Shown here: positions 31,046 through 43,269 of the stretch, piece by piece | Numbering within the stretch: position 1 is the first letter of the stretch | Layout: every line of letters starts with the position of its first letter | Source: Cycas panzhihuaensis | Taxonomy: Eukaryota; Cycadophyta | Assembly (NCBI GenBank): GCA_023213395.1 | Contig: CM041465.1 | Span: forward strand, 236,351,741-236,415,740 | Direction: 5' to 3' | Length of the DNA: 64,000 bases | The notes under the pieces: model-generated | The model's database searches: none | Seen by the model: the letters and a program-made list of their open reading frames with translations, nothing else | What the model was told of the DNA's origin: nothing | Position numbers and translations under genes: made by a program

Positions 31046-32272
31046 TGGAATCACACCTCTGGCGGGGATAACTAAACTTGGACGAGGTCAAGCCAAATGA
31101 TCAATAACTTCAATAGTTGTGGACCTATAGTAACAAGTCAAGGAAATCACCCACAAAAGGTGTTTGTACATCAAAACATAGGTTCAAGACCCACAAATAG
31201 TGCACAAACTCCTTTGAGGCAACTCTTCCTCGATTTAGAGCGACATGCAAGTGAGGGATCTCCTCTGTTTCTTGAGTAGCCTTAAAAAGGAACCCTTTGA
31301 TCCTTGGGTGGCCGAAGGAGGGAGTAAGAAGGAGAGTGAGGGAATGGCTCCTCACATGGAAAAGGGGTATGAAAGAGATGGGTTTTGGTATAAAAAAGAA
31401 AGGAGAGTGGAATACGTATGTGGGAGGCCAAGAGGATGACTAGCATCACAGGCTAGGGGTCGACATGTAGGCCAAATGAAAGGGGGCCTAACCAAGAGAG
31501 GCAAAGGATGTGAGTAAGTCAAATGGCCTTGAGAGTGGAGTGCCCTCAAGGTGCCAAACCTAAGAAGATCTTAGGAGCAGGAATCGATAAAAGAAGTTGT
31601 CTCAATATTTGTGTCTATTTATATCAAGGTAGGGTGATATAGAAAGGATGTAGTGTATATAACAATGTGTATTTATGTGTGAAGAAGTTACTTTTTAAAG
31701 CAAGGAAATAATATAAAGTTCTCACTCATTACCCACACATGTAACCTCACTCTCTTTTTCTTTTAAATGCAAGAAAGAAAGAACACCAAAGGTAGCTATA
31801 TGGTACAAAAAAACTCATGAAAAGGATGCAAGGTTGCTAGGTGATGCAACAAGGTAGGAGAGATGTAGGCATGCAAATGCATGTGTTCTCACTTCATGCA
31901 CTTTGTAAAGGAAACAAGCAAACTAGTTATGTGTAGGTGACCTAAGCTAATTCTTCTTCTTTTCCTTTTCTCCAAATGATATACAAATGAAAGGAAGAGA
32001 GCAAAGAAAGGAAAATTACAGAAGTGCAAGGTATACCTGGAATACAACAGCCGAAGTAGTGATGCCCTTACTATCCTCCCTATTCTCATCCTTCTCCAAC
32101 CATGGAAAGTATAATGGAATGATGTTGGAGAAGAAGGGGAGGGGGCTCCCTTACCTTCCTCCAAATTAAAGGAAAAGAAAAGAAAAAGAAAGTAATGCAA
32201 GGAAATACAAAGGCAAATACAACCCTAACTTACAACTTTGAAAGCCAAAAGAAATAACGGTTGGAAAGAGGG
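31046..32272 (-). repeat. B: 5' LTR, first part
   Basis: The LTR end (TTCCA on the minus strand) abuts the PBS. Homologous in reverse to the end of the C LTRs (about 33960-35085). It stops at the C insertion and continues at 59376; the junction sequence across C equals the uninterrupted text at 11945-11975 in the 3' LTR. Confidence 0.88.
32268..32272. repeat. TSD of element C, left copy
   Basis: GAGGG, identical to 59371-59375. Confidence 0.92.
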
Positions 32273-35085
32273 TGTTTCCTAACTATCGGAAATGGATATG
32301 GACAGGTTGACTCAGGTAAGTGCAAGTATGCTTCTTCCTTTTCACCCTTATTGTTTCTTTGAAAAGGTAGATAGAAACATTGCCTCATTGCACGATTGAC
32401 TACCACATTTGTGTGATCACCTTGCATCTATTGCTTGATCATGCTGCTTGTCATACTTTTAGCCTATAATGACTTGCGAGATCTACCTTTCCATAAGGTA
32501 GGCATCCCCATGGCACTCTATGACCCTCTGCACCACCTCCACATCAATGCAGGCCTCACTTGACTTATATGACCTACTCATACCCTGATCTTGTGTCCTC
32601 ATCATGATATTTTTGGGAATTCTAACTCTTGATGCCTCATTTTCTCTAGTTCACATGTCACCCAGACTGTCCCTAGCCACCTGGATAGGAGGGACAGCCC
32701 CTCCTAGGCCTATCACATCTCTTTCTAGGGCTCCCAGAACCTTGGCCATTGCTATTTTAGCATTCTAGTCTCACACTGCTATAAACTAAATGTCTGGTAA
32801 GTTCTGATGAGTATGCAAAGTTCTTGTGGTGTGACTATTGCACTTTCTTTTTTTTATCTGTTGTGGCAATTCTCACTTTTTTCGTAGAATTACCATGTGG
32901 ATAAGTGACCAACTTAGCTATACCTAAACCCTAATCTCTTGATTAGGGTTAGGATAGGTATATATCCTAAAAAGTACTTCATTTCACATCTCTTGGCTCT
33001 CAAATATCATGTTCTACATTTGTATTTCTGCTCTCTTCCTCCTTCTTTTCATAGGTACGCATGTAACTCTACGTTTTCTACCATTCTAGCTTAGGATCTA
33101 CCTGAAGTAGATTTGTCCCATGGCGGGAGACTCTCCTCTAAGCATTTCCAAGCAAGATCTCCTTATTCCTCTCTCAATTTCGCCCAACAAGTGTCCACCA
33201 CAGCTCCATTTTGGGAAATACCCTGCAAACCTTGCAGGACCTACTCTCTTTCGCTAGTTGCAGGGGTAGATCTGCCTTCAACTTAGCCCAGTAGGTACTT
33301 CTTACCTTGTTTTTATGTTTCAGCATATATTTACTCCATTAGAGCTTATTCAAAAGTGTGTTTTTCTTCCCTTTTGTCTGTTGGCTATAGAAAGGATTAC
33401 TCTTCCTCGTGTTTAGCTTGAAATACCTTGATTTCCTTCCCATTCTCTGCTGGTTTTCTTCAAGAAAGTTGTGGGAGAGGGCTTATAAGGATTAGGTGAA
33501 GGGAATAAGGCAGAATTTGTCCCAGTTAGACCTATTCCCTAAGGGAAAACCCCTTCCCATCCTTCCTCTCTTGCACCCATGCTTTCCTTGAGCTAACTAG
33601 GAGTGGGTGGAATCTAAGCCTGCGCTGGATATCAACATACATAGCCCTTGCTGTGCTGATTCCAGGCCTGCACACTCTTCTTTTGGGCCTTCTCTATGCC
33701 CCTAACCTTGCCCAACATCCATTTGGACCTTTGGCAAGGCTTGTGTGGTGATTCGCTATCCGTAGCAACTCCGCTAGCTAAGCATCTCCCCTGTGTCCTA
33801 CAACATTCATCCCCATGCTTGTTTGCTACTTATAGACTATCACATAACCTTCACCTTACTATATTTTAAGGCTGCATGGAGAGATTTTTGTAGAGGGTTT
33901 TACCATCCTGAGGCTACCCTTTCCTTCTTACTTAGTATGTATGGTTTTTCTTTGAGAAAAGCAAAATTATTTTTAGTAGTAGTTCCACTAACTTAAAATA
34001 TAAAATTTTAGCATTCATATCATATCTTTGCCTATATAGTATCTTGCAGCCCTTTCTTGGAAGGGAAAACCTCTTGTGGTTGCAGGTTTGAAGCAATGTT
34101 CATGAAGAGAAAGAACATATGGCTCTAGATAAGTCTTCACCCTTCTTTCCTCTTCTGCTTTATTCGCTTCTTTGTACATTTGTTTGCTTTCTTTGCTTTT
34201 CCCCTCTGCTTTGTCTTTTATATAGGGAAGGTAAGGAAGCCCCTATTTTCTGCTTCAACTTTGGCTACACACCAACTAAAGGCGGGAAGGCATATGTTAT
34301 GCATAAGTGAGGTTCTTCATCAACTGCTACACTTCCTAGGTACGTATTGTCTCTCTCCTTCCACCCCTTTCCTTTTTATGATCTTATCAAGTATCGATTA
34401 CATTTGCTTAATATATCACATAAAGGTAAAAAGGGTAATGAACTAACTACTTGTATTTGCTTTGCATAAGTGTGTTGTGTGCTTGTTTTTTATAGTAAAA
34501 GGGCATTGTAGGGACTGCATTCCTCCTCTTTTTTTTCCTATCTAGTCTGGAAGCACCCTTAGTTGCATTCTACTTAGCTTGTATGCTTGAATGCACACAA
34601 GGCACTTGTTCCTTTTTTCTCTTGGCCTTTTGTTATTGAATAGAAAAGAGAGAGAGGGAGAGTAGCTCTTAGTCCCCTTTTTTTCTTCCATTCCTTTCCT
34701 TGGTTAGATTTTCCAATTATCCCAAGGGAAGCCTATCCACACTTGTCTTAGGCCCTTTGCCTATAATCTTCTATCTCACGTCCCTTCACCATAGGAACCC
34801 CTCCTTTGAGGGTCTCTCCTCTTCCCTTCCGGCCATCCAAGGGTGGGAGGACCTTCCTCTTTGAGACTATCCAAGGTACCCCTATGTGTATCTCCCCTCT
34901 CAAATTTGAAAGTTACTTAGAGGAAGTTGGGCGCCATTCGTGGGTCCTGAACTTGCGCTCCAGTGCACGGACCCCTTGTGTGGTGTTCCCTCTTGCTTAT
35001 AGGTTTCCATCCATACCCCCAGCATTAGTTATTGACTACCTCAATTCCTACTAAGCATAGTAACTATCCCACAGATGTGATTCCA
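32273..35085 (+). repeat. C: 5' LTR (2813 bp)
   Basis: Pairs with 56573-59370 along its length, with differences mostly transitions. It starts with a small inverted repeat (TTTCC...GGAAA) and ends TTCCA. No coding capacity. The core promoter is at 32926-32965. A run of T/C-rich sequence follows. Confidence 0.92.
32926..32965 (+). promoter_or_regulatory. C: LTR core promoter with inverted telo-box
   Basis: AAACCCTAATC, a 4-base gap and GATTAGGGTT form an inverted repeat directly upstream of TATATAT (32959-32965). AAACCCTAA is the plant telo-box motif. In the 3' LTR the same pair is at 57212-57235, with TATATAT at 57244-57250. Confidence 0.7.
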
Positions 35086-35086
35086 C

Positions 35087-35105
35087 TGGCAACCATATTG
35101 GGGAG
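35087..35105 (+). promoter_or_regulatory. C: primer-binding site
   Basis: TGGCAACCATATTGGGGAG one base after the LTR end. D has TGGCGACCATACTGGGGAC at the same place, so C shows two or three transitions. The TGGCGAC start resembles PBSs of other plant Tat elements; the tRNA cannot be named from this alone. Confidence 0.75.
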
Positions 35106-35327
35106 CTAGTTTCTACCTCTTCCTGTTGGTGCTACTACCTCTTAGTAGCTTTCCCCTTTTCTCTTTCTTGTTGGGCAGCCCCTAACATATACCTTGAATT
35201 CTTCTTTCTCTTCTAACATATTGGTGAGTTTTGTATGCAACACTTCTCACATCATCTATGAGGTTTACCCTCTTTGTTAGAAGATCTTACACACTGTCTC
35301 CTTCCATCATAGGATTTTGATTCGACA

Positions 35328-37572
35328 ATGGAAGGATATCCTTCAGATTGGGTATACCATGCCTTTGCTTTTAGAGCTCATGAGTTTCCCACATCTTTCC
35401 TAAGGTCCACCCACGAGGGTGATAATCCTATCTACTATCCAGGTGATCAACAACACCCACTTGATGTCCATCCATGTACTCATGGAGTAGAAGGTCCATC
35501 TTTTCTTGAGATTCATCAACCAGGTGGTGATTCTTACGAGGAGCACCCTGAGGGGTCCACTTCATTTGAGGTCCCATCTACCTCTTACGATCAGGTGGAT
35601 ACCCCTCCTATCGATGTGGTTGAAGCCTTTAACAAGTGCTTTTGTGCTGCTTGCCTTCAACCATGTCTTAGGTGATTTGAAGATGCCTTACGTGGTGGGG
35701 CATCTTCCTCATCTGCTCCTACCCCACCGTCTTCATCCACATCTACACCTCCTATAATAAATAACCTATTTATACCAATGCATCTATCTTGTCCAATTCT
35801 AACATCTGCTTTAGGGATGTTTGTTGTGCTTCTTACTTCTCTTCATGGTCCCAACTCTTCTGGGACCTCTCGCAGTGTGGCTTTCTCCCAACTTGGTGTT
35901 AGAATGCCTCTCCCAAGCCAAGCAAATACGCCACCTCTAAACGTGGCACACATATTTCTTGTTGGACCTAAGGGTCCTGTTTACGCTTCTACCTCTAGTC
36001 ATGTGGGACCCATTTTTAGATGCACCTAGACTCAGTCTAGTGGTCCTTCTCTTTACGTACCCCTAGGCTATGCATCTCAGCCTTGGGGGCATGGTAAAGG
36101 GAACTACATTCCCATTTATGGGGTGGACCCTTTACATCCATATAAGGTCACACCACCCATGGGCGACCCATATGGATAGAATTTGGTCCCTCACCCCTCG
36201 TTTTTGCCATCTTGCGTAGCTCCTTATGCCGCGCCTTCGTAAGGAAAACCAACTTCCTTTCAAAATGCTTATCCTCAAGTCCCTTTTCAATAAGGGGCAT
36301 TTCCTTAAGGAGGGATGGGGCCCTCCACCCCCATCCATTCTTTGTTCATTGCCTTCTTCATCATTTGTCGATCCTATGATCCAGACGAAGGTGTGTCCCT
36401 TTATGGATTATAGATCGACACCCTTGTCTATCGAGGTGCTAAGAACCAACTTACCGCCTCATCCCCCTAAAGTTCCCAAGTTTGATGGAACTTTATCATA
36501 GGATCCAGTAGAGCAAGTCCATAGTTTTTCTATGGCATGCATAGACTACTGGGCCTATGATCACACATTAATGAAACTATTTCCATGATCTCTTCAAGGT
36601 GATGCCCTCAAATGGTTCTATCACCTGCCCACTCATTCCATCTTCTCATTCCAGCAACTCATGGATGAGTTCACCAACTATTTCGATGTGCCTCGTCCAT
36701 TTGAGAGTGGAATGAAATATCTTATCTCCCTTAAATAAGGTTACGATAAGATGAATCATGACTTTGTGTGGTGATTCCATGACCTCCTCCATTCCACCAA
36801 GGCTACATTGCCTAAGGAATTGAAGAGGGATATCTTTGTCAATGCACTACATCCTAAAGTCCATGTGGAAGTCCTTAAGATGGGGGCAACTATATGTGAT
36901 TCCACCATTACGAAGTGCTTGGCACTTGAAGCTATTGAGATCTAGGTTGGACTCAAAAAGCCCCTTAAGTCCTCACAGCGACGTGAGGTACCCCTGCCAG
37001 CTAAAGAAACTAAACCTCAATAATCTACTAGGTCTTCTTCCCACTCAACTGAGAAGACCCTAGACCCACTTACCTCTGCCATACGTTCATTTGAACGTAC
37101 GATGAAGGAACTTAAACTTCAAGCTCCTTTATCGCCCATACCCAACAAACTAATCCAACAAGCTTCCCAAGTTGCTCCTTCCAAGGGCGGCAACACCCAA
37201 TCCTCTCAGACAAGGAAACTCGATTCCTTACTTGAGAAGAAGTAGTGCTTTGTTTATGGAGAATGCTTCCATGATAATTCGTGTTGTCGGGTTCAACATC
37301 CTAGGGATGCCTTGTAATGTGACTCATCTCCCAAATGGGCCTCAAGGCCCAACCTCGACCAACTAGTCTATAGAGATCCATTCCTTAAGCATGGGGAGCA
37401 TGATCATAACTCTTGACCAAAGAACAACTAGAACTAGGGAAGATCCCTGAATCCACGCCCTTCACATGATAAAGGGAAGGGCTCATAGGGTTCGTCTTCT
37501 TCCTCACATTCCCTAGACCATTGTATCCCCTCATCTTCACAGTCCTAGAATAAGGGAAAGAAGGTGATCTAG
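35328..37572 (+). pseudogene. gag: C: gag
   Basis: Starts at the ATG giving MEGYPSDWVYHAFAFRAHEF (35328); B and D share this text. The N-terminal part (115 residues) ends at a stop near 35673. A Pro-rich middle follows. The capsid core lies at 36390-36965: DYRSTPLSIEVLRTNLPPHP, ALKWFYHLPTHSIFSFQQLM, NYFDVPRPFESGM, FHDLLHSTKATLPKEL, KCLALEAIEI. A zinc-knuckle-like KKxCFVYGECFHDNSC lies at 37228-37285. Stops at 36499, 36735, 36769 and 36943 replace Gln, Arg or Trp codons seen in B and D. Confidence 0.88.
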
Positions 37573-38290
37573 ATGCTTGAGGCCACCCCTCTATATGCCT
37601 TGACTCAGTCTCAAGCTGCCAAAGAGGAAACTGGTACCTCTTTGTTCATTCTACATCCTGATCCTCTTCCAAAAACCTCTTTTTCAGAAGTACCTCTACT
37701 TCCAAAGATCGTTCCCATTCGTCCAGGTCACTACAATTTCAGGAGAGCCCTTCCTCAACCTACGGTGAAGGGGAAGTCCTTTTCTGTCATCAATGAGCTT
37801 TGTACTATGGCTGTCAAGATGTCTATTATGGATGTCTTGAGAAGTTATCCTAAATAATGGACACTCCTCTTAGAAGCTTTAGGATTAGGTGACGCGCCCA
37901 TTCATGCTTTGGGTATTACCCAAGGTGATGAGCCTGCCATTTCCTTTGATCCTAAAGACCTTCCTCCTGCTTGTGAAAGGGGGTGCTAGTGGAACTTCCC
38001 TTTCACTATTACTATCGATACACTTGATTGTACTTTGTGAAGGACCGTTGTCAACAATGGTTCTTCTGTTAATGCCATGCCCTTACGTGTTATGCAAGAG
38101 CTTGGCATTTCTACCTTGGAACCTGTTCCATGGCGATGTCAAGGCTACAATAGTAGCGAGAAGACTCCCTTGGGATCCGTTTCGATCCCTCTCACTCTTG
38201 AGGATAAGACTATCCTCACCGATATTGTAGTCCTTGATGTAGACATCAACTACAATCTCCTTTTAGGTTGACCATGGCTCAATCAAATGG
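37573..38290 (+). pseudogene. pol: C: aspartic protease, active Asp changed to Asn
   Basis: The leader HYNFRRALPQPTVKGKSFSV and SIMDVLRSYPK precede a stop near 37855. The centre near 38050-38080 reads VNNGSSVNAMPLRVMQELGI: the catalytic Asp present in A, B, D and E is Asn here. The second strand is VVLDVDINYNLLLG at 38230-38270, then a stop. It is dead by the active-site change even apart from the stops. Confidence 0.85.
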
Positions 38291-39240
38291 GAGCCGTGTG
38301 TTCAACCGGTTGGGGGAAACTCAAGTTCGTCCATGATAGGCGAATGAGGGTTGTCTTCCGCAAACTCCCACCTACCAAGCAATCCTGTCAAACCAACCAA
38401 GCGAGCCATGGTCATGTGAAGGGGGACAAAGGCCCTTCCACCCATGCCTCAGTTTGTTCTATTGGTATTCCTAATTTGTCCCATTCTGAAGGAGATCCTA
38501 CATCTTCTTCCTCAAGCCTTACCTATTTTGCTCTTATTAGTTTTGGAAGCTACAGGTACCTTACCATATTCAGCAACGACGAGTCCCATGGCGAGGATGA
38601 GGACCTTCCTCACCATGTTTCCTTCCTTTACACTAGTAGGAGACACTCTTCTTAGTCTAGGTCCCAACTTAGAACCCCTCTCGTTGGAGAGACCAATCAC
38701 CCCCTTGTATCACATGTTATTGCTCGCATTAATCTACCGATCCTTGACTCTTCCTCTTCATCACCCCTCGCAGGTGATGAATCAAGGGAACTTCCTTTTA
38801 CCCCTTATGAGGGGCCCCTTCCTGACTCTTCCTTAGAGTCTTTTAGGGATGTTGGGTAGCCTGCTGACCACCATGGCCCTGTTGCTCCCACTTCCTCTCA
38901 CACCTCGTCTATTTGAAGTAAGGTCATCCATGAGGTGGATTACTTCAAAGATGATGAGGCTCTACTTGAGCACTTAACGGGCTCCATACCTAACCTTCCT
39001 TCTGGTCACCATAGACTTGGCCACTAGATGGTCTCAGTGATTGGGTCCACTCTCACTAACCTAATCCCATCTCTGATTCTATCTCCTCTTGTTGACCTTG
39101 CCCCCCTTCATTTTAAGGAGGGGAATGCCATGTGCATGGGGGCAACCCAGGATATAGTCCTCACCCCAGGTAAGGTCATTAAGGTGGGGGCAGAATGCTC
39201 TCCTGATGAGGTAAGGGAATACTCCCTTTTGTTCCAAGAG
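38291..39240 (+). pseudogene. pol: C: protease-RT linker
   Basis: Conserved parts: KLKFVHDRRMRVVFRKLPPT, an acidic FSNDESHGEDEDLPHHVSF stretch (38569-38625), DYFKDDEALLEHLTG near 38940, HHRLGH near 39010 and FKEGNAMCMGATQDIVLTPG near 39111-39170. Broken by stops near 38654 and 38857. No enzyme signature. Confidence 0.72.
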
Positions 39241-40060
39241 TTATGAGATGTTTTTATGTGGGACTATTCTGGCATGAAGGGAATCGACCCCTCCATTGTC
39301 ACCCACAACCTTACCACCATTCATAGCGCTTGCCCCGTGCACGAGAAACAATGCCCACTTCATCCTAAACTCTCAGCCACCATCAAAATGGAGGTTGAGA
39401 CACTCCTAGATGCAAGACTCATCACTTCCATTGACTACCCTAAATGGGTATCTAACATTGTTCCCATTGCTAAAAAGAATAGGACTATCCGGATATGCAT
39501 TGACTTCTACGACATCAACAACGCATGTCCTAATGATAATTTCCCACTCCCTTTTATCGATCAGATTAGCGATCAAACTGCCAGTTTCAAAGTCATGTCC
39601 TTAATGGATGACTTTTCTGGTTACAATCAAATTCAAATCTCCCCCAAAGACCACCATAAGATGGCCTTCACCACCTCGTGGGGTACCTTCGCCTATAAGG
39701 CAATGACTTTCAGACTGAAAAATATAGGCACCACTTATCAAAGGGGGATGCACTTCATCTTTCACCACCTTATCAACAACACGTTGGAGGTCTTTATGGA
39801 TGATATGATGGGTCTCTTGTATGTTAGATCCCTTCACCCTTTATACTTGCAGACCATCTTCACATGATACTGTAAGTACCACGTAAATCTCAATCTGCTT
39901 AAATATGTGTTTGCTGTCACTTTTGGCAAACTCCTTGGTTTCCTCGTGTCGAAACAAGGAATTCAAATCGACCCTGACAAAGTCAAGGCAATCCTTAATA
40001 TGCTTCCACTTAGAACTCAATGACAGATTAAGTCATTTTGGGGTAGGCTCAGATTCCTTA
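39241..40060 (+). pseudogene. pol: C: reverse transcriptase, 203 residues open
   Basis: Uninterrupted from 39256 to 39867: MKGIDPSIVTHNLTTIHSAC, VETLLDARLITSIDYPKWVS, KNRTIRICIDFYDINNACP, DFSGYNQIQISPKDHHKMAF, GTFAYKAMTFRLKNIGTTYQ and catalytic VFMDDMMG near 39791-39815. This is the most complete RT in the window. A stop at 39866 is followed by the thumb (KLLGFLVSKQGIQIDPDKVK) and further stops. MTFRLKN replaces the common MPFGLKN. Confidence 0.9.
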
Positions 40061-40700
40061 GGCATTTTTTGGTAAACTTCACCGTAAATGCCAAACCCCT
40101 CAGTAACCTATTAAAGAAAGGAGCCCCGTTTGTTTGGTCAGCTAAGGCCCAACAAGCTTACGAAGGACTTAAGGAAGCCCTTACTTCTGCTCTGATGTTG
40201 GTGTCCCCTTGCTTTGATAGGCCCTTCATCTTATATACCTCAGTGACCGATGAGTCCTTAGGAGCTATGTTGGGCCAGGAGGATGATTCAGGAATTGAGA
40301 AGGCCATCTACTTCATTAGCCACACTCTCTTGGCTACCAAACTCAACTACTCTCCAGCCGAGAAGAAATGCCTCTCCTTGGTTCATGTAACCAAGAAGTT
40401 TAGGTACTACTTACTCAGAAACACTACCAAGGTGATCATTCAATCTGATCCCTTGTGTTATTTACTCACATGTTCTGACCTAATAGGTAGGGCTGTTCGT
40501 TAGGCCGTCCTCCTTTAGGAATTCGATCTCCACATCGTCAATAGGAAATTAAAAAAGGGGATGATATTGGCAGAACAACTTATGGATGCCCCCGTCACTA
40601 ACTCATTTGATGCCCCTATTGACGACTCTCTTTCTGATGAGTCTATCTTGACTATTCAGGGTACTCCTTCCCATCCACTTATTGATAGTGAGTGGTATGA
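40061..40700 (+). pseudogene. pol: C: RNase H of pol
   Basis: Open from 40069 to 40503: VNFTVNAKPLSNLLKKGAPF, AQQAYEGLKEALTSALML, RPFILYTSVTDESLGAML (first Asp), EKAIYFISHTLLATKLNYSP (Glu), FRYYLLRNTTKVIIQSDPL (third Asp). All three visible acidic positions are kept. A stop at 40501 is followed by the connection to integrase, with AEQLMDAPVTNSF and DSEWYDDIVWYLTQQQY. Confidence 0.88.
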
Positions 40701-41938
40701 TGACATCGTGTGGTACCTTACTCAGCAGCAGTACTGCCTAAAAGCTAGTAACAAGGTTAGGTCATGCATTCAGACCACCACTCGGTAATACTTCCTTATG
40801 GATGAAGTATTGTACAAGAGATCCTTTGATAGGATCCTCCTCCGTTGTGTCACTCCTGATGAAGCAGACCAGCTACTTCGCGAATGCCACCATGGCATTT
40901 GTAGGGGACACTTTGGGGGCCAATCCATGGCCTAGAGGATTCTCTATATGGGCTATTATTAACCGTCCCTCTTCAAGGATGCCCATGCCTATGCCTTGAG
41001 ATGTCAGCGATGCCAAGAGCACGCCAACATTACCCACGTACCTTCTGAGGATCTTCATCCCATCATATCCCAATGGCCCTCCACCCAATGGGGGTTAGAC
41101 ATCATTGAGGCCATATCGCCGCCCTCTTTATCATAACACAAGTTCATCTTGACTGCCACAGAGTACTTTACGAAATGGGCAGAAGCCATTTCGTTGATCA
41201 CTACCCCTGGCAAGACGATAGCCACTTTTGTCTACTAGCATATCATTTACCACTTTGGGATTCTTGACATCTTGATTATAGACAATGGAACTCCTTTTTA
41301 TAATAAGAAAATGGACAAACTTTGTGAGAAATTCAACATCTCTAATAAAACCTCTTCTCCTTATTACCCTCAGGCAAATGGTCAGGTTGAATCATTCAAC
41401 AAAACTCTTATCAATATCCTAAAGAAAACCATTGCCCAATCTCAAAGAGATTGGCATCTCCATCTCTCTTCTGCCCTATGGGCCTATCGTACCTCTACCC
41501 ATGTGGCTATGGGAATGACTATGTTCTCCCTAGTTTACGGGACCAAGGCCGTCCTCCCATTGGAAGTGGAGATTCCCTCTCTACGAGTCTCCCTTCAAGG
41601 TCTTATAGATGAGGAGTTTATTCGTCAGGCTCACCTCTTAGACCTCGAAGCCTTGGATGAGAGACGTCTAGCCGATTACTAGGCTAACATCACATATAAA
41701 GCCTGCTCATAAAGGACTTACGACAAACACCTTCATTCTCGTCCTTTGTATCCTAGGGACCAAGTCCTCAAGTTGGAATATCTCCATGATTGCTAGACCA
41801 AATTTAGACCCAAACGGGTCAGAACCTTTTTCGTTCTTGAGAGTCTCGATAATGATGCCTATAGGATCGCCATCCTGGAGGGCCTTGAATTTGAGAAAGT
41901 TGTTAATGGGAAATTCCTCAAAAAATTCTATGCATGAT
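40701..41938 (+). pseudogene. pol: C: integrase
   Basis: Zinc region CHHGICRGHFGGQSM near 40886-40930 and CQRCQEHANITHV near 41005-41040. Core: WGLDIIEAISPPSL (first Asp, near 41090), LIIDNGTPFYNKKMDKLCEK (second Asp, 41270-41330), YYPQANGQVESFNKTLINIL (Glu, 41360-41425). The open frame 41272-41682 includes WAYRTSTHVAMGMTMFSLVY. C-terminal text ends NGKFLKKFYA. Stops at 40933, 41236, 41680 and others break it. Confidence 0.88.
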
Positions 41939-41972
41939 TTATTCATTCACGGTCTAAAATGAGCCTAAACTA

Positions 41973-42030
41973 CCATCCTAAGCGCGTTCCTATTTCTCCT
42001 AGATGTAGGTGGGATGGCAGCTTAGGGTGG
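41973..42030 (+). repeat. Hairpin after pol (C copy)
   Basis: CCATCCTAAGC pairs with GCTTAGGGTGG. Compared with D (CCATTTTAAATTG with CAATTTAAGATGG) both sides changed, keeping pairs. The inner stem is weaker (CCTATTTCTCC with GGTGGGATGG). Confidence 0.8.
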
Positions 42031-42667
42031 CTCTCTCTTCCCTTTTGGATTCCTCTCGTGGAACCCCTATCCCCATTCCTCTAGGAACCTTATCCTCCTA
42101 TTTGGGGTATCTCCCTAAATTGGGATGATGTGTTGGAGTGTCGTCACTCCCTTTCGATCGATATTTCCTTTACATACCCCACTATGCTCCCATGTGGACG
42201 TGTGTGCTGCCCTATCTCCTAACCTCACACGTGCCTATCACCACTACTCATGGTGATCGTGTGTGTCTCTACTAGGAATATGGTCCTCTATGAAATGAAA
42301 TGTGCGTAACTCAAACAAATCTCATAGCATAGAAATCATACAATAATCAACTCAAAATATCATCAACCATACCCTCATGCATCTATGCACCCTCATATAC
42401 ATACATACACAAACATGGAAACATAAATATACATCATCCATCACATGTCATTATACATATCATTATACATCAAATGGGGTATCAATCACCTCGTCTATAT
42501 ACACAAAATAATCATCATGTATCATATCATACAATTGGTGTGGTACATCATCCATGGGAAGCCAAAATCCTTGCAGGGAGGAGTACAATCATGTGGTTAC
42601 ATATGGTGACTCCCTAGAGGTCTATGCTTTCCCCTGTCTAAATCAAAACTCCTACTACCCTACTCAA
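42031..42667. other. C: spacer between pol and the antisense gene
   Basis: No gene. An ACATAC/CATCAT simple-sequence tract lies at 42340-42480. The first part matches A (4368-4620) and D (52001-52250). Confidence 0.5.
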
Positions 42668-43269
42668 CTACTGCCCCACCCCCGGGGTGCTATCTCCTAG
42701 CCTGTGTGATCCCTCTCTTGGGGACCACATACCTCCTAGGCTCCTCCTACACCTCTGGGAGCTCTTTGCCTTGCTCCCCTTATGTCGTGGTCTCCTGGGG
42801 GTCATCAATATTATGTACATGTATGTCCTGCTCTGTGATGATCTCAAGGCCACCTTGTTAACAAGTTGATTGTATTGAGCCTAGATATTATCTCGGTCTC
42901 CCTCTACTCCTTGGAGCCTCTCCTCCATCCCCTAGAGATAGTCCTCCATCACTGCCATCCAGATGCAGCTCTCGTCATCCCTTCCGGCTCCTCCCTAAGC
43001 CTCTAGTGCCTATACCCAACTCCATAGGGCATCCCTCTAGACTCAGGTCTCATCCAACTCTACATGTAGGCATCTCGCACGTGCCTCATACTCTTGGGAC
43101 TCTACGATCTAAACATCCCTCACCCTCACCAACGGGGCAAATGTTGTCATGTGGGCACTTGCTGATCTGGGCTCATCTCCAGCCTAGATAGGAGGTTGCC
43201 CCTCCAGGCAGACCTGGGGAAATATCTCCTGGACTACTGCCTCTACCAGCCTCTAGATATCTACCATGC
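42668..43269 (-). pseudogene. C: antisense gene, exon 3
   Basis: From acceptor AG at 43271-43270, the minus strand reads GMVDI, a stop, RLVEAVVQEIFPQVCLEGQP, FAPLVRVRDV, then a charged VELDE...RDALWSWVQALEA stretch (coiled-coil-like), and it ends GGMWSPREGSHRLGDSTPGVG at 42668. Register and sequence match A exon 3. Several stops. Confidence 0.65.

Larger units (their letters stand above)
11306..32272 (-). mobile_element. Element B: Ty3/gypsy, Tat-like, minus strand, host of A, C and F
   Basis: The complete internal region reads right to left: 5' LTR part, PBS, gag, protease, RT, RNase H, integrase, hairpin, antisense gene (plus strand), aRNH, 3' LTR. The copia element F splits the aRNH at 14635-19953. 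The 5' LTR is split by element C and resumes at 59376. The 3' LTR is split by A at 11305. B must be older than A, C and F. All frames are broken by stops. Confidence 0.85.

Noticed and set aside
32926-32955. Interstitial telomere repeat
   Set aside because: Only one AAACCCTAA and one inverted TTAGGGTT; it is better seen as a promoter element.
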